A DNA stretch of 64,000 bases from Cognatundibacterium luofuense (lineage in GTDB: Bacteria; Pseudomonadota; Gammaproteobacteria; Burkholderiales; Burkholderiaceae_D), in NCBI RefSeq assembly GCF_018139685.1, contig NZ_JAGSPN010000005.1, forward strand, positions 186,001-250,000, given 5' to 3'. Shown in pieces: positions 54,056 to 64,000 of this stretch. The position numbers and the translations under genes are program-made. Position 1 is the stretch's first letter. Each line of letters begins with the position of its first letter. Under the pieces are notes generated by a model. It saw nothing but the letters and a program-made list of their open reading frames with translations. It did no database searches and was not told the DNA's origin.

Positions 54056-54639
54056 GTTGGTCTCGCTATTTGAGCAAATTAAAAATCGGAATTACGGATA
54101 AAGGCTGCCGTACATACGACTTTGGCTCGAGCTATAACGTCTGGCCTGCGCCTTTATTTTGATGCACCCCGGAACCGCTTTCCTGTTGCTTTCTGACGCT
54201 TGCGAAAGATAACAACAGATGATTGAGGGTAGGGAACCCTGAATTAGACACCATTTTTGCATTTGCTGTCAATCATTTAGCGCATAACACGCACAAAATT
54301 TAATCAGCCCCTGATCCGCCCTGTGTTGTTGCACGTGATGCGCTGCAAACTAGAAAATTCCGTCGAAGGCTGTGGATAACTTTGCAAAGCAGGGTTAAAA
54401 TAGAGGATTAGCGCGGCACCGTTTTATGTCTTACTGACAATTTTCTGCTGAAACTGCCTCTGACGCCCCTGCGGCGCAGGCAAGCACCGGAAAATTTCCG
54501 CCTGACGTGCTGTGGAAGACTTCTGATTTATACACTGCGGCCTGACGCAAAATTTGCGCAGCAGCCGCTAAACGTGTCTCTGTCTTCTGCACTGCAGGCA
54601 AAACCGGCACCGCGCATTTGCATTTCATACGAGTGATTC
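54056..54639. other. rpmH-dnaA intergenic region, probable replication origin region
   Basis: A 584-bp gene-free stretch with AT-rich parts around 54240-54310. It has one consensus DnaA box on the minus strand (54371-54379), a near match TTATACACT at 54528-54536 (8 of 9) and a weaker TGTGGAAGA near 54511. The gene arrangement rpmH | dnaA-dnaN-gyrB is that of many bacterial origins. No cluster of perfect boxes is seen, so the exact origin is uncertain. Confidence 0.5.
54371..54379 (-). promoter_or_regulatory. Consensus DnaA box
   Basis: TGTGGATAA, the complement of TTATCCACA, 260 bases before dnaA. It may serve the origin, dnaA autoregulation or both. Confidence 0.7.
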
Positions 54640-56040
54640 ATGGAAAATTTCTGGCAAGCCTGTTCGTCACAATTAGAGCAAGAGCTTCCGCCTCAGCAGT
54701 ACAGCGCCTGGATTAAACCTCTGGTGCCGCTGGATTATGAAGCCGGCAAGCTGCGTATCGCAGCGCCGAACCGCTTCAAACTGGACTGGGTGAAAGCGCA
54801 ATTTGCAAGCCGCATCACAGAGCTGGCCAACCAGTACTGGGATGAAGATGTCGAAGTACAGTTTGTGCTTGACCCGCGTGCCGGTAAAAAACCGCTGGCA
54901 CCGGCGCGTCCTGCAGGCGAACCTGAACACACACCACTGAGCGGCGGTCTGCACGCAATGCCGGTTGCGCCGGCACCTGCGCCGGATCCGGTCGTGGAAA
55001 TGGCCACCGCACGCCGTGAACAAAGCAAAATTAATCCTGACCTGACCTTTGAAAGTCTGGTCACCGGTAAGGCCAATCAGCTGGCGCGCGCTGCTGCGAT
55101 TCAGGTCGCGAATAATCCGGGCATTTCCTACAACCCGCTGTTTTTGTACGGCGGCGTTGGTCTGGGTAAAACGCACTTGATTCACGCAATTGGTAATCAG
55201 ATTCTGGTCGATAATCCGGCTGCAAAAATCCGCTACATCCATGCAGAACAATATGTGCGTGACGTAGTCACCGCGTATCAGCGCAAAGGCTTTGACGAAT
55301 TCAAACGTTACTACCATTCGCTCGATCTGTTGCTGATTGATGATATTCAGTTCTTCGGTGGCAAAAGCCGCACACAGGAAGAATTCTTTTATGCGTTTGA
55401 AGCACTGATCGCTGCGAAGAAACAAATCATCATCACCAGCGATACCTATCCGAAAGAAATCACCGGCATGGATGACCGCCTGATTTCACGTTTCGATTCC
55501 GGCTTAACCGTCGCCATCGAACCGCCGGAACTGGAAATGCGCGTCGCGATTCTGCTGAAAAAAGCGCATTCCGAAGGCGTGAAACTGACCGATGACGTGG
55601 CGTTCTTCGTTGCCAAACATTTGCGCTCCAATGTGCGCGAACTGGAAGGCGCGCTGCGCAAAATTCTGGCGTATTCCCGCTTCCACAATAAAGACATCAC
55701 GATTGATGTTGTGAAAGAAGCGCTGAAGGATTTGCTGTCTGTGCAAAACCGTCAGATTTCTGTGGAAAACATTCAGAAAACTGTGGCTGACTTTTTCAAT
55801 ATCAAAGTCGCCGATATGTATTCCAAAAAGCGTCCGGCCAATATCGCCCGTCCGCGCCAGATCGCCATGTATCTGGCCAAAGAACTCACGCAGAAGAGTT
55901 TGCCGGAAATCGGTGAACTGTTCGGTGGCCGCGACCACACGACCGTGCTGCATGCTGTGCGCAAGATTGCCGCTGACCGGGCAAAAAATCCCGAGTGCAA
56001 TCATGAACTGCACGTGCTGGAGCAAACCCTGAAGGGATAA
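54640..56040 (+). CDS. dnaA: Chromosomal replication initiator protein DnaA
   Basis: A 466-residue AAA+ initiator. Domain I ([20 protein letters not shown]) is followed by a Pro/Ala-rich linker (about 85-120), the ATPase domain with Walker [10 protein letters not shown] and Walker B LLIDDIQF, and the DNA-binding domain with the signature [15 protein letters not shown]. It opens the dnaA-dnaN-gyrB series. Confidence 0.98.
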   Translation: MENFWQACSSQLEQELPPQQYSAWIKPLVPLDYEAGKLRIAAPNRFKLDWVKAQFASRITELANQYWDEDVEVQFVLDPRAGKKPLAPARPAGEPEHTPLSGGLHAMPVAPAPAPDPVVEMATARREQSKINPDLTFESLVTGKANQLARAAAIQVANNPGISYNPLFLYGGVGLGKTHLIHAIGNQILVDNPAAKIRYIHAEQYVRDVVTAYQRKGFDEFKRYYHSLDLLLIDDIQFFGGKSRTQEEFFYAFEALIAAKKQIIITSDTYPKEITGMDDRLISRFDSGLTVAIEPPELEMRVAILLKKAHSEGVKLTDDVAFFVAKHLRSNVRELEGALRKILAYSRFHNKDITIDVVKEALKDLLSVQNRQISVENIQKTVADFFNIKVADMYSKKRPANIARPRQIAMYLAKELTQKSLPEIGELFGGRDHTTVLHAVRKIAADRAKNPECNHELHVLEQTLKG

Positions 56041-56169
56041 GGTCAACCGCATGCAGAAACGCCCAGTTTTCCTGCTCTGCCCTGACTGGTCTGCGATCAA
56101 CGCAGGCCAGCAAACCTTGTTTACTCTGACGTCTTTCAACTCATTAACCCCGTTTAGCGAGGATTTCAA

Positions 56170-57276
56170 ATGCAATTGGTAAAAACCCACCGGGATACCC
56201 TGCTCCGGCCTTTGCAAATTGTGAGCGGTATTGTCGAGCGTCGGCATACACTGCCGATTCTGGCCAATATCCTCATTCGCAAAACCGGTGAACAGGTTTC
56301 CTTCCTGTCGACGGATATTGAAGTTCAGATCACTACGCACGCCGAAATCGGTTCCGGTGGTGACGACATCGCCACGACCGTTGCAGCCCGTAAGCTGCTG
56401 GACATTCTGCGCGCGCTGCCTGACGACAACGATGTGGTGCTGAAGCTGGAAAACAAACGCATGAGCATCCAGTCCGGCAAATCCCGCTTCTCGCTGCAAA
56501 CACTGGCTGCAGAAGAATTCCCGACTGTGGCACAAGCAGAGCATTTCAATGCCAGCGTCAGCCTGCCGCAAAAAACCCTGAAGCACCTGTTCAACATGGT
56601 GCATTTCTCGATGGCGCAACAGGATATCCGTTATTACCTGAACGGCCTGCTGCTGGTAGTCGATGGCAAGAAAGTCATGGCAGTTGCCACTGACGGTCAC
56701 CGTCTGGCGTTCTGCCAGGTGGAAGTGGAACAGGAATTTGCGCGTCAGGAAGTCATCATCCCGCGTAAAACCATTCTGGAACTGCAACGCTTGCTGGACG
56801 ACAGCGAGAATTCTGTGCAGATCGACATCGCGAACAATCAGATCAAACTGACTTTCTCCGATATCGAACTGATTTCCAAACTGGTCGAAGGCAAATTCCC
56901 TGACTTCAACCGCGTGGTACCGAAAGGCTACAAAAACGAATTCACACTGAACCGCGAACAATGGCTGCGCGCACTGCAACGTGCCGCGATCATGACTTCT
57001 GACAAGTTCAAAGGTGTGCGTTGCGTGATTACGCCGGGCAGCATGCAGATTCTGTCCACCAATGCGGATCAGGAAGAAGCGATGGAAGAAATCGAAATCG
57101 ATTACGGTGGCGACAGCGTGGATATCGGTTTCAACGTCAGCTATCTGCTGGATGTGCTGAACAACCTCAAATGCGATCAGGTGAATATTGCACTGGGCGA
57201 CTCCAATTCGTCCGCACTGATCACCATCCCTGATAACGTTGATTTCAAATACGTTGTCATGCCGATGCGCATTTAA
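56170..57276 (+). CDS. dnaN: DNA polymerase III beta sliding clamp
   Basis: A 368-residue ring protein, standard length: MQLVKTHRDTLLRPLQIVSG at the start, ATDGHRLAFCQVE in the middle and VVMPMRI at the end, the family's C-terminal clamp sequence. It starts 129 bases after dnaA. Confidence 0.98.
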   Translation: MQLVKTHRDTLLRPLQIVSGIVERRHTLPILANILIRKTGEQVSFLSTDIEVQITTHAEIGSGGDDIATTVAARKLLDILRALPDDNDVVLKLENKRMSIQSGKSRFSLQTLAAEEFPTVAQAEHFNASVSLPQKTLKHLFNMVHFSMAQQDIRYYLNGLLLVVDGKKVMAVATDGHRLAFCQVEVEQEFARQEVIIPRKTILELQRLLDDSENSVQIDIANNQIKLTFSDIELISKLVEGKFPDFNRVVPKGYKNEFTLNREQWLRALQRAAIMTSDKFKGVRCVITPGSMQILSTNADQEEAMEEIEIDYGGDSVDIGFNVSYLLDVLNNLKCDQVNIALGDSNSSALITIPDNVDFKYVVMPMRI

Positions 57277-57383
57277 AAAGCAGAGGCGCTTGCCTTCAAT
57301 CAATCATATGAAGGCAAGCAGCTTTGAAGCGGACAATTTTCCGAAGCCGCAAAAAGCAAATCAGCAAAAAGAACAGCAATTAA

Positions 57384-60005
<2,622 letters not shown>

Positions 60006-60383
60006 TGCGCTTGTAGCGGGAACCATAATTTGAGATTTTGGGAAGTATCCACTGAGACAGTTATCGGTGGATGTGCCTCGATAGCTTGGCTTGATGGCAC
60101 CTAGTTGCCACCGTGTCCGAACGGAAAGCGGCCACCTCAGTGAGGGGCCGCTTTTCTTTTGCGCACTGCACGAAAATCATCGTGCCGAGATCCTCGCCAA
60201 CGAAGGAGAACTTCAAATTTGTAAACAACATGATAAAGAGAGCCGCCTACTCTGCGGGGAAAACCGCATTGGACAAGAATTTGCATAAGCCTGCCGAGCA
60301 TTAATACGGCCTCTGTTTGAAGGTGAGGTCGTCCTAGAGCACCTTCCTTTGGCGCCCATCATGAGCCTTGGGCTCGCCATACT
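60006..60383. other. gyrB-hamB intergenic region
   Basis: A 378-bp gap between the convergent ends of gyrB and hamB. It holds the gyrB terminator at 60127-60160 and an ATCCAC/GTGGAT inverted repeat at about 60047-60072. No gene is supported. The change of sequence style around here marks the likely edge of the acquired defence segment. Confidence 0.5.
60127..60160 (+). terminator. Intrinsic terminator downstream of gyrB
   Basis: AGCGGCC (60127-60133) against GGCCGCT (60146-60152), followed by a T-rich run interrupted by one C. Confidence 0.7.
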
Positions 60384-62951
60384 TCAAGTGTCTAATTCAA
60401 TTGTTGCTGCAACAAGCCCTTTCTGCACAAGCTCCTGAGCAATGATTTTGGATAGCTTTAAATCCTCTACCCTGATTGACGCAAGCCACGACTTAGCCCG
60501 GGCAAGCGTTGGATTCGAATCCGGAATAAGGTCTTGCAGCAACGACGCAGTGACACGAGATAAACCCAATTCAATGAATGCTTGGCCAGCAACTGAGGAC
60601 ACCCCTAGTTCCAGCGCTAGGGGAAAATCAAAAATCGAGTTGGCCTCGACTTCGAGTTGTTGTTCACGCAACGCGAACCGAAGGAGATCCACATATGCTT
60701 TTCCAAGTTGCACATATTCGAATCGTAGTTTGTCCTCCACAAATTCGAACGTGCTTCTTACGTGGGTGTCCACATTGACTTCACGATTTGTCTTTTTTTT
60801 AGTTTGCGCCAGTTCGATACTTTTTCCGATAAGAACAGGAAGTGGTGCCCCTCGCATCCAAGCTAGTCCAATCGTCGCCAGCTTCTTGTTAAACCCAGAA
60901 AAACTGAGCCCCAAAATGTATTTGTTAATGCGTGCGAAGACCTGTACGTAGCTCTCGAACACATCTCCTGACGGATGTGGTGGAAGAAGCTCTTGCGCAC
61001 GACCTTCAGCGATGAGCTTGCGAAACCGTGCAAGAAGACGGGCCTGTCCAAACGGATTTACAGTCCAATTACTCTCCAATACTTCTGTTGGAAGGTTTAG
61101 CTCCTTAACCGTTTGCTCCGCTGCCCCAATTAAAACCTCACGCGCTGCGGAATCCAAGGGCATTTCAAACCTGTCAAAGAAGTTTGACAATGAGCCTTTT
61201 GCGGCTCTCGACATCATAAGACCGGCCGCGGCTTTTGCATCAGCTGGGATTTTCGAAATGTCACTGTTGACTCGGCTCTCCAATACCTCCAGCACGTCTG
61301 CATATTTTTCTGTAACCGCCACCCCAAAAGCAGACCGCAAATTGAACGGTTGTGAGGTACTTAGGGGCTTGTCGGTCCACTTGTCGTAGTTCACCAAGAA
61401 CACATTTCCGACGATGTCGTGATGCAATCGGCCAGCCCGCCCTGCGAAGTTCCAAAGAGCAGCGGCGTCCAACTTTCCATCGCGGCCGCGCGTTGGCGTG
61501 TCGATGAAGACATTTCGTGCCGGTAGATTGATACCTTGGAAGAGTGTTGTTGTGCAAACTAGGTACTTAATATCATCATTTTTAAACGCTGATTCAATGG
61601 CTTCCCGAAGAAGGCTAGGCATCTTACCGTAATGGAACGCGATACCGTGCAGCACACGTTCTGCGAGGCTGTATTTGGGATGAACATGGTCCTTAATAAA
61701 CTTAGATAGGTCAAGCAGCGCCGGAGTCTGCTTTCTCGGCATGTCTGTCGCGAGTTGAAGCGCAATCTTCTCGGTCTGCGATGGTCCGGTTCCGTAGACC
61801 AACGATGCACCTTTGCTTCCGAGTTCAAGTGCAACAGCCGCTAGTAAGGTTTTTTCGTTTAGGAACCCGCGGCTACCAATGACACGCCCGATTTCAACGG
61901 TTTGCCGCGCATTGAGTAGCTTTAGCTGCAGATGAGTGGGATTTGCGGCGTCTGGAGTGACGATGATACGATTTTGAAGCACTGGCGATAATCCGGTCTT
62001 CCTTACCGATATTTCCTCAATACCAATAGAGTTTCCTAAGGTTTCGAAACCAGTAGCGCCCGGGGCCAGAAAAACGAATTGGGCAACTGAATTGCGAGCC
62101 CGGCATTGCTCCAGACAGTCCTGCAAAATCATCCCGCGAATATCGTCACCGATGGATTGCGCCTCGTCGACAACGACCATGTCGAAACGAATTGAGGTGA
62201 CACTTAAAAGCACCATCAGGCGCTCTTGTGTTAATACAAACACTTGCCCTGGCCGGTCTTCGCTGTCGAGTGTTGGAATTGTAGAAACACGTACTTTGTC
62301 TGAGACATGAGCCAGTCGAGAGTTCAACTTCTCGTTCACCTCAGCAAGAAGAGCTCTTGTAGGCGCTACGTAGACGCAGCAGAAACTAGGTTCTTTCTCG
62401 GCTCGCTCGCAAAGTTGAGCCAATACAACAAACGATTTTCCGGCGGAAGTGGGGGCGCTAACTGCGACGTTCCGTCCAGTCGGTAACAATTCCCAAACGC
62501 CTCGCTGAAAGTCAGTTAGCGGAACCGGAGTCCCGCCAATCTCTTCCGTGTTAATGGCCCTGAGCAGGCAGTTGGTTAACAAGGTGGTCAAGGATGGGCG
62601 GAAGCGTTCTGGGCGTCGCTCCAGTTGTTTTACTCCCGGAAAATTGCCGATGCTTGCGAGTATACGAGTTGAGGCCTCTAGCACTAGTGGATTGTGGGAT
62701 ACCAGAGTCGAATAGAGGGCGATTCGCTGAGCGAGTGAACGATGATTGTCGGAGTCGGTTTGGGCAAACACAGACGCCGAGTACATCAATCGTTCCGTGG
62801 CATCAGGCAAGTCGTCGACCTCAGCACTCGAGTCGTCAGCCGATTCGCGAATTTCCGACATAAGGCCGCGAGCACTGACAAAATCTAGGTCATTCCAGAA
62901 TTGGTCATTGGTCAATATCTTTGACGAAAGCTGCTCTGCGAACGATGTCAT
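60384..62951 (-). CDS. hamB: Hachiman defence helicase HamB
   Basis: An 855-residue superfamily 2 helicase. Motif I is SAPTSAGKS (165-173), motif Ia VAPTRALLAEV, motif II VVDEAQ (about 260-265), motif V TTLFQGINLPARNV and motif VI FAGRAGRL; the layout is Ski2/DEAD-like. It overlaps the upstream gene by 4 bases (ATGA), and that gene encodes a DUF1837 (HamA) nuclease, which defines the Hachiman system. In known systems HamB senses or unwinds DNA and controls HamA. The C-terminal third (about 560-855) has no motif I can name. Codon use looks different from the gyrB side (more TTG, TCG, AGA-type codons by eye), consistent with transfer. Confidence 0.9.
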   Translation of the reverse strand: MTSFAEQLSSKILTNDQFWNDLDFVSARGLMSEIRESADDSSAEVDDLPDATERLMYSASVFAQTDSDNHRSLAQRIALYSTLVSHNPLVLEASTRILASIGNFPGVKQLERRPERFRPSLTTLLTNCLLRAINTEEIGGTPVPLTDFQRGVWELLPTGRNVAVSAPTSAGKSFVVLAQLCERAEKEPSFCCVYVAPTRALLAEVNEKLNSRLAHVSDKVRVSTIPTLDSEDRPGQVFVLTQERLMVLLSVTSIRFDMVVVDEAQSIGDDIRGMILQDCLEQCRARNSVAQFVFLAPGATGFETLGNSIGIEEISVRKTGLSPVLQNRIIVTPDAANPTHLQLKLLNARQTVEIGRVIGSRGFLNEKTLLAAVALELGSKGASLVYGTGPSQTEKIALQLATDMPRKQTPALLDLSKFIKDHVHPKYSLAERVLHGIAFHYGKMPSLLREAIESAFKNDDIKYLVCTTTLFQGINLPARNVFIDTPTRGRDGKLDAAALWNFAGRAGRLHHDIVGNVFLVNYDKWTDKPLSTSQPFNLRSAFGVAVTEKYADVLEVLESRVNSDISKIPADAKAAAGLMMSRAAKGSLSNFFDRFEMPLDSAAREVLIGAAEQTVKELNLPTEVLESNWTVNPFGQARLLARFRKLIAEGRAQELLPPHPSGDVFESYVQVFARINKYILGLSFSGFNKKLATIGLAWMRGAPLPVLIGKSIELAQTKKKTNREVNVDTHVRSTFEFVEDKLRFEYVQLGKAYVDLLRFALREQQLEVEANSIFDFPLALELGVSSVAGQAFIELGLSRVTASLLQDLIPDSNPTLARAKSWLASIRVEDLKLSKIIAQELVQKGLVAATIELDT

Positions 62952-63922
62952 TTCAGAGCCTCTCCAAATTTCTGACGTAAGCCGTCAACTGAGGGCACGG
63001 CAATGAAAAACGCTAATGACTTCGTAGATTTTACAGTTTGATTTTTTAGGTGTTTCATCAATGCATCGTCATGATGCTTATGCTTTTTCGCATAGCGCTC
63101 AATAAAATGCTCTTCGTGTATCGACGGAGGCTTGGTGTCGTCTACCGGAATGCCTTGGCCATACAAATTCTCATCGTAGCAAATCACTCCAACATGTCTG
63201 TCGCGCTTCTGTAACACGGAATCAGAATCATACATGTCGAAGTAGCTCAGCAAGACATCCTTTTGATCTTGCGGCAAGGCGTCAATGTTACTGAAATCAG
63301 TCACTATCGTTAACTCTCGTAGGTACTGGGTACGGTTTGACAAGAAAGTCGCAGTGGAGATTGCGAATTCTTTCGCCCCGTCGTTTGCGCTCGGAGCGAG
63401 CTTGGACTCAAGCCAAAAGACGTTCATTACGCCGTCTTCGAATTTCGCGTGAATACCATCTATCCCGTGGACGGGCATATTGTTATTTGTTTTCAACGAA
63501 AGCTTTGCAGCAATCTGCGCGGCGCCTAAGTGACGCTCAGCGACACAGTAAGCTATGAGTTCGCCAACCTCACCAAAGCGACCAGTATTGTCTGGGTCAT
63601 ACTCTAGAAAGAGCCTGCGCGCTTCCCGTTGTAGCCTCGCTAGCGGGCGGGTATCCGCTTGCGTTCGTGAGCTATGAGAACGAGCCAAGGCGGCCAAGCG
63701 CTTTTTCTTAGGAATTGCGTATCCAATTATCGAATCTAGAAGGTGTTCAATGAACGCGTCATCTGTAGGTACATCTTCTTCAAATCGCAAGAATAAAAGC
63801 TTGGTGCGGCGGTGCGCGCCATTCTCGCACTCGGGAACCGATATCAGGCCAAGATAACGGTCAAGCTCTTTATCATTTTCACGGAGGCTATCAAGGCTGT
63901 TCCCAGATTTTTCAGTATCCAT
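62948..63922 (-). CDS. hamA: Hachiman defence nuclease HamA (DUF1837)
   Basis: A 324-residue DUF1837 protein. The PD-(D/E)xK-like active site is seen as E118/E121 (GEVGELIAY), D155 (VHGIDGIHAKF) and E172-S-K174 (VFWLESKLAPS), on consecutive strands as in the family. HamA is the effector nuclease of Hachiman and acts with HamB, translated from the overlapping frame just downstream. The ATG at 63922 has only a weak ribosome site, and the promoter must be within the last 78 bases or beyond the window. Whether further defence genes lie upstream cannot be seen. Confidence 0.9.
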   Translation of the reverse strand: MDTEKSGNSLDSLRENDKELDRYLGLISVPECENGAHRRTKLLFLRFEEDVPTDDAFIEHLLDSIIGYAIPKKKRLAALARSHSSRTQADTRPLARLQREARRLFLEYDPDNTGRFGEVGELIAYCVAERHLGAAQIAAKLSLKTNNNMPVHGIDGIHAKFEDGVMNVFWLESKLAPSANDGAKEFAISTATFLSNRTQYLRELTIVTDFSNIDALPQDQKDVLLSYFDMYDSDSVLQKRDRHVGVICYDENLYGQGIPVDDTKPPSIHEEHFIERYAKKHKHHDDALMKHLKNQTVKSTKSLAFFIAVPSVDGLRQKFGEALK

Positions 63923-64000
63923 TTTTTCAGGCGGCTCACTTTACGGCGGTATTAAACTCGATAAGGCATAGATGTCGTTTTTTCATGATTCTAATGGGAA

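Noticed and set aside
55504-57303. A long minus-strand reading frame (599 codons) opposite dnaA/dnaN
   Set aside because: It is the mirror of highly conserved dnaA and dnaN; its His/Gln/Phe-rich translation has no fold. The same holds for long frames opposite gyrB (58683-60026), yidC (51409-53112, plus) and the BMP lipoprotein (46363-47646).
60113-60304. A 63-codon frame (GTG start) after gyrB
   Set aside because: It includes the gyrB terminator and has no ribosome site; a shorter in-frame ATG at about 60229 also lacks one.

Overview
The window is chromosomal DNA of a betaproteobacterium of the order Burkholderiales, most likely family Oxalobacteraceae. The evidence is the origin-type block mnmE-yidC-yidD-rnpA-rpmH | dnaA-dnaN-gyrB (49.9-60.0 kb), the Gram-negative envelope proteins (porins, RND pump, TolC factor, lipoproteins) and the moderate GC content with CTG/GCG-rich codons. 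Genus is not assignable by eye.

Layout. 1-2.6 kb: a chemoreceptor cut by the window edge and a membrane diguanylate cyclase. 2.6-6.3 kb: a DUF2520 dehydrogenase-like protein and a two-subunit molybdenum hydroxylase. 6.4-12.2 kb: a tiny lipoprotein, a periplasmic alpha-carbonic anhydrase, a TetR/enoyl-CoA isomerase pair, DUF1289, YbaK, a PilZ protein and a BaiN-type flavoprotein. 12.3-20.4 kb: a QseBC/PmrAB-like two-component system divergent from an HME-type RND efflux operon (adaptor, pump, DUF3240, outer-membrane factor), with a PmrA-type box in the shared gap. 20.4-25.9 kb: a response regulator with an EAL domain, its sensor kinase and a periplasmic sugar-type binding protein. 26.2-30.1 kb: an S41-like peptidase, a DUF2807/DUF1700 envelope operon and a degenerate DnaQ-like protein. 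30.6-38.4 kb: two porins, an M20 amidohydrolase, an orphan ClpP-like protease, a second chemoreceptor and a miniature phosphate-binding-like protein. 38.7-47.5 kb: a metallophosphoesterase lipoprotein, a serine hydrolase, glycerate 2-kinase and a complete BMP/Nup-type nucleoside ABC importer. 47.9-49.6 kb: a LysR regulator and a class II amidotransferase. 49.9-60 kb: the origin block. 60.4-63.9 kb: a two-gene Hachiman anti-phage system (hamB, hamA) next to gyrB.

The most unusual material is noncoding. (i) Three tandem small-RNA units on the minus strand (31.9-32.4 kb) each have a promoter-like -10, an anti-Shine-Dalgarno CTCCTCC core and an intrinsic terminator. (ii) A 415-bp element (30.1-30.5 kb) has perfect terminal inverted repeats, a TA duplication and a chain of about eight hairpins, and encodes no protein. 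(iii) A dispersed repeat of about 100 bp occurs three times (6.7, 34.6 and 47.7 kb). (iv) A structured 5' leader precedes the nucleoside importer.

Cyclic-di-GMP recurs across the window: a GGEEF cyclase with I-site, an EAL phosphodiesterase under two-component control and a PilZ receptor. Two paralogous chemoreceptors also lie here, so the region carries a good deal of signalling and envelope sensing. All calls are from reading the sequence; no database search was run.
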